Source of the DNA: an uncultured SAR86 cluster bacterium
GTDB lineage: Bacteria > Pseudomonadota > Gammaproteobacteria > Magnimaribacterales > AG-339-G14
NCBI GenBank assembly: GCA_902540995.1
Contig: CACBOY010000002.1
Coordinates: 1 to 64,000 of the forward strand
Direction: 5' to 3'
DNA length: 64,000 nt
Shown: positions 34,193 to 42,591 of the stretch, piece by piece
Position numbering within the stretch: position 1 is the stretch's first letter
How the letters are laid out: every line of letters begins with the position of its first letter
Translations under genes and position numbers: made by a program
Notes under the pieces: model-generated
What the model saw: the letters and a program-made list of their open reading frames with translations, nothing else
The model's database searches: none
What the model was told of the DNA's origin: nothing

Positions 34193-36222
34193 TAAGCAAC
34201 TTCCTTGGCTTTAACTCTACTTTTGTTTAAGTTATGCGCTTCAATGTAATTATTTTTTTGTATGTCCCAGGCTCCAGTCGGACACCTTTCTGCACAAAGT
34301 CCACAATGAACGCACATGTCCTCATCTTTGATCATGACCCTTCCAGTGGCTAGTTTTCCTGAAACATAAAGATCTTGATCTAAATTCAAAGCCGGCACTC
34401 TAAGTTTTTCCCTAACCTTTTCTTCAGTATCATTTGTAGTAAATGTAATACAGTCTGTTGGACATATATCAACACAAGCATCACATTCTATACAAAGCTT
34501 CTCTTGAAAAACTGTCTGCATATCGCAATTCAGGCATCTCTGTGCCTCATCGAGTGCGAGTTTCTCATCAAAGCCTAACTCAACTTCCATTTTAAGATCA
34601 TTAAGTGCTTGTTTTAAATCTGCATGAGGAACTTCCAGACGAGCTTCTTGTGAAACGTCGTTATCATACGACCATTCATGAATTCCCATTTTTTGACTTA
34701 CTAAATTTGTAAGAGGCGGGGGCCTATCGAATAGATCAACTTCACTACAAAAATTATCTATGGAAATTGCAGCTTGATGGCCGTGCGCTACAGCCCATAT
34801 GATATTTTCAGGACCCCAGGCAGCATCACCACCAAAAAAGACTTTTGGATGGGAAGACTGCATTGTAGTTTTGTCAACAATAGGACAATCCCATTCATTA
34901 AAATCAATTCCGATATTTTTTTCTATCCATGGAAAAGCATTATCTTGACCTATTGCCAAAAGAACGTCGTCGCACTCAATAATTATTTCTTCGCCAGTAG
35001 GAATCAGCTTTCTTTTGCCATCGGTATATTGAGCTTCCATTTTTTCAAATTTCATTCCCTTAAGCTTGCCTTCATCATCTAGTAAAAATTCTTTTGGAGA
35101 AGTGTTGTCTAGAATAGGAATTCCCTCATCAATAGCTTCTTCTAACTCCCAATCAGATGCTTTCATGTCTGATTTTGGACTTCTAACAGTCACCTTAACG
35201 TCATCTGCTCCTAATCTAATGGCTGTTCTACAACAATCCATAGCTGTATTTCCACCACCAATGACAATTACTTTCTTACCTATTGATTTGGTATGTTCGA
35301 AAGCAATACTAGTTAACCAATCGATTCCAATATGAATATTTTCACTAGCTTCTTTTCTGCCAGGTATTTCAAGATCTTTACCCTTAGGAGCTCCTGTGCC
35401 AACGAATACAGCATCAAAAGAATCTATGACTTTTTCCAGGCTATCGATGTAAGAATTAGTTTTAAGTTCAGCTCCCATTTTTATTATTCTATAAACCTCT
35501 TCGTCTAATACTTCTGCAGGAAGCCTAAATGACGGAATATTAGTTCTCATTAATCCACCAGGTTTATTATCTTTCTCAAAAATAGTAACTTCATATCCGA
35601 GGGGTAATAAGTCTCTGGCCACTGTCAAGGAAGCAGGACCTGCACCAATAAGGCCAATTTTTTTACCATTTTTAACTTTTGGAATATCAGGGAGATAAGG
35701 ATCAATGTCATTCTTATAATCATAAGTGACCCTCTTTAATCTACAGATAGCTACTGGCTTATCGTGAGTTCTCCCTCTACGACATGCAGGTTCACATGGC
35801 CTATCACATGTTCTTCCAAGTATTCCTGGAAATACGTTAGATTCCCAGTTAAGCATGTAAGCATCATCGTATTTTTTTTGAGCAATCAGACGAATATATT
35901 CAGGAACATTGGTGTGAGCAGGACATGCATATTGGCAATCAACTACTTTATGAAAATATTGCGGATCAGAAATATCAGTTTTTTGCATGTGCTCAGTTCC
36001 TCGAAGCACGATACCTTTATCATCTGCATTTACTTTCCTTATTTGAAATTCAGTTTTGAATTCTTCAATAATTTTATCTCTAATAGGTATGGCCTTATCT
36101 AAATCTTTCTCACCAGTAGTTCTTCTTAGATCATAGCCTAATTCACTTCTTAGAGACAAAGGTACAGCAAGTTTCACCCACCATACATTGTTTCTTTTAA
36201 ATAAATATTTTTTATCAGACAT
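34192..36222 (-). CDS. GltD/KorC-like NAD(P)H:ferredoxin flavoprotein with N-terminal DUF6538-like (integrase-type) segment
   Basis: From about residue 85 this 676-aa protein is a glutamate synthase small-subunit-like oxidoreductase: cysteine-rich CQYACPAHTNVPEYI and LGRTCDRPCEPACRRG, FAD fold KKIGLIGAGPASLTVARDL (about 187), NAD(P) fold VIVIGGGNTAMDCCRTA, FFGGDAAWGPENI, and two C-terminal 4Fe-4S motifs CIECDACVDICPTDC and CVHCGLCAERCPTGA. As first gene of the kor operon it probably passes electrons between Kor ferredoxin and NADP, like KorC of Thauera. Residues 5-58 (YLFKRNNVWWVKLAVPLSLRSELG, ...RRTTGEKDLDKAIPIRDK) look like DUF6538, found at the N-terminus of tyrosine integrases. The first internal Met is residue 79, so the extra domain could be skipped, but it is coherent protein preceded by AAGG. 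Confidence 0.85.
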   Translation of the reverse strand: MSDKKYLFKRNNVWWVKLAVPLSLRSELGYDLRRTTGEKDLDKAIPIRDKIIEEFKTEFQIRKVNADDKGIVLRGTEHMQKTDISDPQYFHKVVDCQYACPAHTNVPEYIRLIAQKKYDDAYMLNWESNVFPGILGRTCDRPCEPACRRGRTHDKPVAICRLKRVTYDYKNDIDPYLPDIPKVKNGKKIGLIGAGPASLTVARDLLPLGYEVTIFEKDNKPGGLMRTNIPSFRLPAEVLDEEVYRIIKMGAELKTNSYIDSLEKVIDSFDAVFVGTGAPKGKDLEIPGRKEASENIHIGIDWLTSIAFEHTKSIGKKVIVIGGGNTAMDCCRTAIRLGADDVKVTVRSPKSDMKASDWELEEAIDEGIPILDNTSPKEFLLDDEGKLKGMKFEKMEAQYTDGKRKLIPTGEEIIIECDDVLLAIGQDNAFPWIEKNIGIDFNEWDCPIVDKTTMQSSHPKVFFGGDAAWGPENIIWAVAHGHQAAISIDNFCSEVDLFDRPPPLTNLVSQKMGIHEWSYDNDVSQEARLEVPHADLKQALNDLKMEVELGFDEKLALDEAQRCLNCDMQTVFQEKLCIECDACVDICPTDCITFTTNDTEEKVREKLRVPALNLDQDLYVSGKLATGRVMIKDEDMCVHCGLCAERCPTGAWDIQKNNYIEAHNLNKSRVKAKEVA

Positions 36223-36391
36223 TTAATGTGTACCTTATCTTCATCTCACAGCGCTATAGATAAAGAATTATAGTATTTTTAATTAAAAGGTACAATACTA
36301 AGTAATATGTTTATGAAATGTTAGCTTTTAATTAAATGTACCTTTTTAGATTATTGTTTTCGTGGTACCATTCACGCGAAAATTTGATGAA
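36223..36391. promoter_or_regulatory. Divergent regulatory spacer between the kor and isc operons with repeated octamers
   Basis: This is the longest spacer in the window. TGTACCTT occurs at 36229-36236 and 36337-36344, and its reverse complement AAGGTACA at 36287-36294. TTTTAATTAAA precedes both the second and third copies, making an approximate direct repeat about 49 bases apart. The first copy also supplies AAGG as a possible Shine-Dalgarno of the minus-strand flavoprotein gene. The arrangement suggests operator sites for a regulator shared by both Fe-S related operons. No clear IscR type 1 or type 2 site is seen. Confidence 0.4.
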
Positions 36392-37597
36392 ATGAATACT
36401 TATTATTTTGATTATGCTTCTACTACTCCAGTTGATTCATTGGTAGTAGATAAAATGAAAGAATGTTTATCAGTCGACGGAGCCTTTGGTAACTCTGGAT
36501 CTAGATCACATGTTTTTGGCTGGAAAGCTGAAGAATTGGTTGAGGAGGCTCGAGGAAATGTTGCTAATTTAATTAACTGTGATCCCAGAGAAATAATTTG
36601 GACTTCTGGAGCTACTGAATCAGATAACTTAGCAATCAAAGGTGCAGCATATTTTTACTCTGATAAAGGCAAACACATTATTACTTCTAAAATTGAACAC
36701 AAAGCCGTTTTAGATGTATGTAGACAACTTGAAAGCGAATCTTATGAAGTTACTTATTTAGAGCCAAACAATGACGGAATTATTACGCCTGAGTCTGTTG
36801 AGGCGGCCCTAAGAGAGGATACCGTTTTAGTTTCTTTAATGCACATCAATAATGAAATAGGCGTTATAAATGACATTGAGGCCATAGGAAAAATTGTAAA
36901 ACAAAATGGGAGTATTTTTCACGTTGATGCAGCGCAAAGCGCAGGGAAGATACCAATTGATATTGAGAATTTAGAAGTTGATTTAATGTCATTTTCTGCT
37001 CATAAAATATATGGTCCTAAGGGGATTGGAGCGTTATACATCAGAAGGAAGCCTAGGGTACGTCTACAACCTTTATTTCATGGTGGGGGCCAAGAAAGAG
37101 GTATTAGGGCAGGAACTCTCCCAACTCATCAGATTGTTGGAATGGGCGAAGCTTTTAAGCTTGCCAAAGAAAAAATGTCAGAAGATTTTAAAAATCTTTC
37201 TAAATACAGAGATATTTTATGGAACGGATTAAAAGATATGGAAGAAGTTTATATAAATGGAGCGATTGATAATACATTTCCAGGTATTTTTAATATGTCA
37301 TTTAACTTTGTTGAAGGCGAGTCTCTAATAATGGCATTAAAAAATATTGCAGTTTCATCTGGCTCTGCCTGTACATCTGCTAGTCTTGAACCTTCTTATG
37401 TTTTAAGAGCCTTAGGAAGAAAAGATGAACTTGCTCATAGCTCGATACGATTCTCTTTTGGAAGGTTCACAAAGGAACAAGAGGTCAAAGAGACTGTAGA
37501 TCTTGTGAAAGATTCTGTTAACAAACTTAGAGAAATCTCTCCGCTATGGGAAATGTATCAAGATGGCGTAGATTTAGATAAAATAGAGTGGGCATAA
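36392..37597 (+). CDS. iscS: Cysteine desulfurase IscS
   Basis: IscS takes sulfur from cysteine for Fe-S cluster assembly and tRNA thiolation. It has [31 protein letters not shown], the PLP lysine in [21 protein letters not shown], and the catalytic cysteine loop [24 protein letters not shown] start it at ATG 36392 (401 aa, against 404 in E. coli); the track start at GTG 36362 adds ten unmatched residues. iscR, usually directly upstream, is absent. Confidence 0.96.
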   Translation: MNTYYFDYASTTPVDSLVVDKMKECLSVDGAFGNSGSRSHVFGWKAEELVEEARGNVANLINCDPREIIWTSGATESDNLAIKGAAYFYSDKGKHIITSKIEHKAVLDVCRQLESESYEVTYLEPNNDGIITPESVEAALREDTVLVSLMHINNEIGVINDIEAIGKIVKQNGSIFHVDAAQSAGKIPIDIENLEVDLMSFSAHKIYGPKGIGALYIRRKPRVRLQPLFHGGGQERGIRAGTLPTHQIVGMGEAFKLAKEKMSEDFKNLSKYRDILWNGLKDMEEVYINGAIDNTFPGIFNMSFNFVEGESLIMALKNIAVSSGSACTSASLEPSYVLRALGRKDELAHSSIRFSFGRFTKEQEVKETVDLVKDSVNKLREISPLWEMYQDGVDLDKIEWA

Positions 37598-37624
37598 TTT
37601 GAAAATTTTAACTGCGAGGAACTA

Positions 37625-38047
37625 ATGGCTTATTCACAGAAAGTAGTAGATAAATTCGAACAAACACTAAAAAACCCCAAAGAAGCAAGTGTGGGAAGAT
37701 GGAAGCCTGGAGACAAAGACTTTCACAGAGTTGGTACAGGCATAGTTGGCGCTCCTGCTTGTGGAGACGTGATGAAGCTTCAAATTAAATGTGAAAACAT
37801 AGATGGCACTAATAAAATTGTTGATGCCAAGTTCAAGACTTATGGCTGTGGTTCAGCGATTGCCTCAAGCGGAGAGCTTATTGATATGCTTAAAGGAAAA
37901 ACTCTAGAAGAGGCTCAAAACATCTCAAATCAAGAAATCGTGGATATTCTTGAATTACCCGCTATAAAAATTCATTGTAGTGTCCTTGCTGAAGAAGCTA
38001 TCCATAGGGCGATAGATGACTTCAAAAGCAGAAGAAATAATGACTAA
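37625..38047 (+). CDS. iscU: Fe-S cluster assembly scaffold IscU
   Basis: IscU is the scaffold on which 2Fe-2S clusters form. The three cluster cysteines are in GAPACGDVMKL (C46), TYGCGSAIASS (C75) and IKIHCSVLAEEAI (C118), with Asp48 conserved. The protein is 140 aa against 128 in E. coli; the extra residues lie before the first cysteine (EASVGRWKPGDKDFHRV). The HscA-recognition motif LPPVK of E. coli is LPAIK here, consistent with absence of hscA/hscB from the operon. It ends one base into the next gene. Confidence 0.96.
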   Translation: MAYSQKVVDKFEQTLKNPKEASVGRWKPGDKDFHRVGTGIVGAPACGDVMKLQIKCENIDGTNKIVDAKFKTYGCGSAIASSGELIDMLKGKTLEEAQNISNQEIVDILELPAIKIHCSVLAEEAIHRAIDDFKSRRNND

Positions 38048-38775
38048 TGCCAAAAATCAAAGTATTGCCGCATGCTGAAATATGTCCTCAAGGCGCAGAA
38101 TTTGAAGCAGAGTCAGGTATCTCTGTTTGTGAAAATCTTCTTAATCAAGATATAGATCTAGAACATGCCTGTGAACTCTCTTGTGCTTGTACTACTTGTC
38201 ATGTTGTCTTTACAGAAGGTTTTAATTCCTTAAATGATTCTTCAGATGATGAGGAGGATCTATTAGATAAAGCTTGGGGTTTGGAGCCAAGATCAAGATT
38301 AAGTTGTCAGACAATAGTAGAAGACACTGATTTGGAAATTCAAATTCCTAAATACACAATAAATATGGTTTCTGAAAATCACCCAAAGTCTACTAAGACC
38401 TCAACCAAAGAAATTTCTTCAAAAGATTTTGATATTTCTAATACTGCTGCCAATCATTTAACTGAAATGATCAAAGCAAATAATTCATATGGCGTTCGAA
38501 TATCTTTAAAAGATTCGGGCTGCTCAGGCTTTGCGTATCAACTTGATTTAATTGATGAAAAAGACAAAAACGATCTCGCCGGTCTAGTAAATGGAGTAAA
38601 TTTATTTATTCACGATAAAAGTTTTGTATTTCTTAAAGGTACTAAACTTGATTTCGTTAAAAAAAACTTAAACCAAGAATTGGTTTTTTTGAATCCAAAC
38701 GTTTCAGCTGAATGCGGTTGCGGTGAAAGTTTTAATTTTGACAACGAGCTTGTAAAAGATTTATCTAACAACTAA
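38047..38775 (+). CDS. Fused 2Fe-2S ferredoxin (Fdx) - IscA protein
   Basis: Residues 1 to about 112 are an Isc-type 2Fe-2S ferredoxin with ligands in ACELSCACTTCHVVF (C42, C48, C51) and SRLSCQTI (C87), and LLDKAWGLEPRSRLSCQ as in E. coli Fdx. A linker rich in K, S and T (about 110-127) leads to a full IscA domain, residues about 128-235: GVRISLKDSGCSGFAYQL (C159), GTKLDFVKKNLN, and NPNVSAECGCGESFNF (C223, C225). All ligands of both proteins are kept. Standard operons have iscA-hscB-hscA-fdx, so a simple deletion would give IscA-Fdx; the order here is reversed. Likely an electron donor tethered to the A-type carrier. Confidence 0.95.
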   Translation: MPKIKVLPHAEICPQGAEFEAESGISVCENLLNQDIDLEHACELSCACTTCHVVFTEGFNSLNDSSDDEEDLLDKAWGLEPRSRLSCQTIVEDTDLEIQIPKYTINMVSENHPKSTKTSTKEISSKDFDISNTAANHLTEMIKANNSYGVRISLKDSGCSGFAYQLDLIDEKDKNDLAGLVNGVNLFIHDKSFVFLKGTKLDFVKKNLNQELVFLNPNVSAECGCGESFNFDNELVKDLSNN

Positions 38776-38780
38776 ATACA

Positions 38781-38975
38781 ATGGATTGGTCAGATACCTA
38801 TGACATCGTAGATAGTCTCTGTGAAAAATATCCAAATGAAGAGCCTGAAAAGTTGCTTTTTTTGGATCTAATGAATATGGTTACGTCTCTTGAAGGGTTT
38901 GAAGGAAAGAAAGAGAACTGTAACGAAAGAATTTTGGAAGCTATTCAGGCTATCTGGATAGAGGAGAAAGATTAA
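38781..38975 (+). CDS. iscX: Fe-S assembly protein IscX
   Basis: IscX is a small acidic protein that binds IscS and may bring iron or moderate desulfurase activity. The 64-aa protein has the family pattern MDWSDTYDIVDSLCEKYPNEEPEKLLFLDLMNMV and the end ERILEAIQAIWIEEKD. It is five bases after the Fdx-IscA gene, the normal last place in the isc operon, and shares one base with ndk. Confidence 0.94.
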   Translation: MDWSDTYDIVDSLCEKYPNEEPEKLLFLDLMNMVTSLEGFEGKKENCNERILEAIQAIWIEEKD

Positions 38976-39382
38976 TGTCAGAAAAAACCTTATGCATAAT
39001 TAAACCAGATGCAGTGGAAAATAATTTTGTAGATCAAATAAATGAAATGATTGAATCAAAGGGATTGAGTATTTTAAAAAGCAAAAAAACTAATATTTCT
39101 TCTGAAATTGCTAAGCAATTTTATGCAGAGCATTCGGAAAAACCATTTTTCAATGAACTTGTGGATTTTATAACCTCAGGACCTGCGGTTGTCCAAATTC
39201 TTGAAGGTGATGCATGCATAACAAGCTACAGAAGTTTAATGGGGGCAACCAATCCGGAAGAAGCTGAAGAGGGAACTATTAGAAAGAAATTTGCTGAGTC
39301 AATTTCTAAAAATGCGGTACATGGTTCAGACTCACCAGAATCTGCAGACAGAGAAATTGAAATAATGTCTGCTTTGTTTTAG
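38975..39382 (+). CDS. ndk: Nucleoside diphosphate kinase
   Basis: Ndk transfers gamma phosphate between nucleoside tri- and diphosphates. It has TLCIIKPDAVENNF at the start and the phospho-histidine in NAVHGSDSPESADREI near the end. The middle contains FYAEHSEKPFF and LMGATNPEEAEEGTIRKKFAE. At 135 aa it is typical. It follows iscX as in Pseudomonas; rlmN and pilF, its usual downstream neighbours, are missing. Confidence 0.97.
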   Translation: MSEKTLCIIKPDAVENNFVDQINEMIESKGLSILKSKKTNISSEIAKQFYAEHSEKPFFNELVDFITSGPAVVQILEGDACITSYRSLMGATNPEEAEEGTIRKKFAESISKNAVHGSDSPESADREIEIMSALF

Positions 39383-39391
39383 TTTAAGGTT

Positions 39392-40237
39392 ATGGAAAGC
39401 TGGAACGAACAGCTAAAGACTAAAATTCTTGAATCTGAATTTTCGATAAAAGAAATATCAGATAAAACAAAAATTCCCACAAAATTCATTGAAGCAATTG
39501 AGAAAGCTGATTTTAAGAGTCTTCCAGCTGAAATTTTTGCCAAATCTCAAATAGAGCGCCTTTTTAAATTTTTAGGAATTGATCCCAGTGAAGCGTTAAA
39601 GGATTATGAAGAATTTATATCTCCACCAGAAATAATATCTGAAGAAGAGCCTTCTATAGATTCAAAGTTTAATTTCCAAAATCTCTTGAATAATTTAAAT
39701 GTCCCGAGCGTCAGTAACTCTTACCTCAAATATGGAGGTATTTTATTTATTTCTATTATTTTATTGTTCTTAATGTTTGATATTGCTGATGATGAGGAAA
39801 TTTACTTATTAGACAATCTAGAAAAGGAGAACGACTCAGAATCCTTGGAAACTGAAAATCAAGATTTTTTGCTCAGTTCTTCTGAGGAAGTATTATTTAA
39901 TGAGAATCCAATTAACAATGAATCATTTTCAAATGGGGAAATCATAGATGATGTGAGTCCAAAAGATTTAATCAGAAAGATTGAAATTATTATTGAAGGA
40001 GAAAGTTGGGTAGTAGTTTTTGATAAAAATGAAAGGCTTCTATATGAACTGATGCAAACTGGAAGTTATGAGCTTTCAGGAATATCTCCGCTGAGGTTTA
40101 AAATAGGCTATGCTCCTGCAACAAATTTATATATCGATGATCAAAAAATTAGTTTTTCTAGAGCAATTAAGGGTGCAAGCAACTATGCTCATTTTTGGGT
40201 AAACGAGGTAAATAAAGTTGAGTCAATTAGAGATTAA
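39392..40237 (+). CDS. rodZ: Cytoskeleton protein RodZ
   Basis: RodZ links MreB to the membrane and sets rod shape. The N-terminal helix-turn-helix domain ([44 protein letters not shown]) is followed by an acidic linker, one membrane segment ([19 protein letters not shown], about residues 113-131) and a periplasmic DUF4115 domain with [24 protein letters not shown]. The 281-aa length is slightly short. It lies before ispG, its standard partner, and overlaps it by 20 bases. Confidence 0.9.
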   Translation: MESWNEQLKTKILESEFSIKEISDKTKIPTKFIEAIEKADFKSLPAEIFAKSQIERLFKFLGIDPSEALKDYEEFISPPEIISEEEPSIDSKFNFQNLLNNLNVPSVSNSYLKYGGILFISIILLFLMFDIADDEEIYLLDNLEKENDSESLETENQDFLLSSSEEVLFNENPINNESFSNGEIIDDVSPKDLIRKIEIIIEGESWVVVFDKNERLLYELMQTGSYELSGISPLRFKIGYAPATNLYIDDQKISFSRAIKGASNYAHFWVNEVNKVESIRD

Positions 40238-41330
40238 ACGAAGAAAAAGCAGACTGATTCATGTTGGAAACGTTCCTGTAGGAGGAGACTCAGATATAAC
40301 AGTTCAGAGTATGACTAATACTTTAACAACTGATACAAAAAAAACTTTAGAACAAATCAAAGAGCTAGAAAAAGTTGGAGCAGATTTAATAAGAGTTTCT
40401 GTTCCTGACGAAGATTCTGTAAAGGCCTTTGGAATAATAAAAGAACAAGCGAATGTTCCATTGATTGCTGATATTCATTTCGATTACAAGATTGCTATTC
40501 AGGTTGCAGAACAAGGAGCAGATTGTTTGAGAATAAATCCTGGAAATATTGGTAACGAAAATAAAGTAAAAGAAGTAATTGCTTGTGCATCTCATCATAA
40601 TATTCCGATTAGGGTCGGAGTAAATGCAGGCTCTCTTGAAAAAAAGTTGCAAAAAAAATACGGAGAACCAAATGCTGATGCATTAGTGGAATCGGCTATG
40701 AATCATGTAAATATTTTAAAGAAACAAAATTTTGAAAATTTTAAACTTAGTATCAAGGCCTCAGATATCTTTATGATGACAGAAAGTTATAGAAAAATTA
40801 GCTCTTTGATTGACCAGCCTCTTCACTTAGGACTGACAGAAGCTGGTGGCCAAAGAAGTGGAACTATCAAATCATCTATAGCAATTGGACAACTTCTTTC
40901 AGAGGGCATAGGCGATACTATAAGAGTATCATTAGCTTCAGACCCATGCGAAGAAATCAAAGTTGGTTTTGATATTTTACGGTCACTAAAATTAAGAAAG
41001 AAGGGTATTAATTTCATCGCATGTCCAAGTTGCGCAAGACAAAATTTTGATGTCATTAAAACCATGAATGAACTTGAATCTAGACTTGAAGATGTAACAG
41101 AAAATATAGATGTTGCGGTTATTGGTTGTTATGTAAATGGACCTGGAGAATCTAAAGCAGCAGATGTTGGTTTAACTGGAGCTTCACCAAATAATCTTGT
41201 ATACGTAGATGGAAAGGCAGATCATAAACTCTCAAACGAAGACCTCGTCGACTCCCTTGAGAAATTAATTAGGAAGAAAGCAAAAAAAGTTAAACAATCT
41301 CAAAGTAAGCTTTCCATTAAAGAGGTCTAA
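40218..41330 (+). CDS. ispG: 4-hydroxy-3-methylbut-2-en-1-yl diphosphate synthase (IspG/GcpE)
   Basis: IspG is the Fe-S enzyme of the MEP pathway that makes HMBPP. Features are [49 protein letters not shown], and 4Fe-4S ligands in [14 protein letters not shown] and [20 protein letters not shown]. The 370-aa length is typical. The TTG start lies within rodZ; no ATG fits. Its cluster would come from the isc system just upstream. Confidence 0.96.
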   Translation: MSQLEIKRRKSRLIHVGNVPVGGDSDITVQSMTNTLTTDTKKTLEQIKELEKVGADLIRVSVPDEDSVKAFGIIKEQANVPLIADIHFDYKIAIQVAEQGADCLRINPGNIGNENKVKEVIACASHHNIPIRVGVNAGSLEKKLQKKYGEPNADALVESAMNHVNILKKQNFENFKLSIKASDIFMMTESYRKISSLIDQPLHLGLTEAGGQRSGTIKSSIAIGQLLSEGIGDTIRVSLASDPCEEIKVGFDILRSLKLRKKGINFIACPSCARQNFDVIKTMNELESRLEDVTENIDVAVIGCYVNGPGESKAADVGLTGASPNNLVYVDGKADHKLSNEDLVDSLEKLIRKKAKKVKQSQSKLSIKEV

Positions 41331-41335
41331 AAATC

Positions 41336-42586
41336 ATGAAAAAGATTTCAAAGTTGCGAGGAATGCAAGATACAGATCCTATTGAAACAACCAAAATTAA
41401 TTTTGTGGAAAACAGCTTTAACGAAATTTCCAAAAGTTATGGCTATCAAGAGGTGAGATTCCCAATCATAGAAAGCACAGATTTATTCAAAAGATCCGTT
41501 GGAGATCAATCCGATATAGTCAATAAAGAAATGTTTACTTTTGAAAGTAAAAGCGGGAAATCGATGACGCTTAGGCCAGAAGGTACAGCTGGTTGCATGC
41601 GCATGGCTATAGAAACCGGATTGCTTGATGCTGGTCAACAAAGATTGTCTTATAAAGGCCCAATGTTTCGATACGAACGTCCCCAAAAAGGTCGATCTCG
41701 CCAATTTCAACAACTTAGCCTGGAGGCATATGGTTTTAATGATTGTACGATTGATTTAGAAATGCTTGAGATATCAAATTTTCTTTTTGAAGAACTCTCA
41801 GTAAAAGAAGAAATGACTTTAGAAATTAATTCTATTGGCTCACAAAAGGATCAACAAGAATACTCCCGAAAACTAAAAGATTATTTTTCAAAATATAAAA
41901 AAGATCTAGATGAGGATAGCTTAAAAAGATTAGAAAAAAATCCTTTGAGAATTTTAGATTCAAAAAATCAAGATTTAGAGAATCTTATTAAAGAAGCTCC
42001 AAAGATAGATAAATCAATTTCAAAGGAATCTCAAGATAAATTTTCTTCAATAAAAAACTATCTAGAGGATTTAGAAATTCAATACAAAGAAAATCCCCTT
42101 TTGGTCAGAGGATTGGATTATTACAACGATTTAGTCTTTGAATGGAAGTCAAATTCAATTGGGTCTCAAGATACTATTTGTGGAGGAGGAAGATATGATT
42201 CTTTATCTAAAATTATTGGCGGAAGAGAAACTAATGCAATCGGCCTATCAATAGGTCTTGAAAGACTATGTTTATTAATTGGAGATTCAATCATAAAAGA
42301 TACAAAATCATTACTAATAGTATCTCTTGAAGACTCTTTTTTTCTAGATGGAATGAAACTAGCTTCATCTCTTAGAAAGAAATTAAAAAACCTCTCAATA
42401 CAATTTTCTGGTAAAGAAAAAAATTTAAAAACCCTCCTAAAAAAAGCAAACAAAAAAAATACTGATTTCATGGTTATAATTGGCCGAGAAGAGATTAAAA
42501 ATAATTCTTTTACCTTAAAAAAACTTTCAATGAATCAAGAAATGAAAATCGATAATTTTGATTCTTTATTAAATAATCTGAAATAA
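41336..42586 (+). CDS. hisS: Histidyl-tRNA synthetase
   Basis: HisRS is a class II enzyme charging tRNA-His. It has LRGMQDTDPIET at the start, motif 2 (MFRYERPQKGRSRQFQQLSLEAYG), the histidine loops LVRGLDYYNDLVFEW and CGGGRYDSL, and motif 3 AIGLSIGLERL, followed by a short anticodon-binding domain. The 416-aa length is typical. It starts five bases after ispG. Confidence 0.97.
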   Translation: MKKISKLRGMQDTDPIETTKINFVENSFNEISKSYGYQEVRFPIIESTDLFKRSVGDQSDIVNKEMFTFESKSGKSMTLRPEGTAGCMRMAIETGLLDAGQQRLSYKGPMFRYERPQKGRSRQFQQLSLEAYGFNDCTIDLEMLEISNFLFEELSVKEEMTLEINSIGSQKDQQEYSRKLKDYFSKYKKDLDEDSLKRLEKNPLRILDSKNQDLENLIKEAPKIDKSISKESQDKFSSIKNYLEDLEIQYKENPLLVRGLDYYNDLVFEWKSNSIGSQDTICGGGRYDSLSKIIGGRETNAIGLSIGLERLCLLIGDSIIKDTKSLLIVSLEDSFFLDGMKLASSLRKKLKNLSIQFSGKEKNLKTLLKKANKKNTDFMVIIGREEIKNNSFTLKKLSMNQEMKIDNFDSLLNNLK

Positions 42587-42591
42587 ATTAA

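Noticed and set aside
34774-36102. Plus-strand ORFs of 89-112 aa opposite the Kor flavoprotein
   Set aside because: They are antisense shadows; the minus-strand frame carries unmistakable Fe-S and nucleotide-binding motifs.
36223-36391. IscR binding site before iscS
   Set aside because: I could not match either the type 1 or type 2 IscR consensus.
36361-36391. GTG start for iscS ten residues upstream
   Set aside because: The extra residues do not match the IscS N-terminus; ATG at 36392 gives [13 protein letters not shown], the family start.
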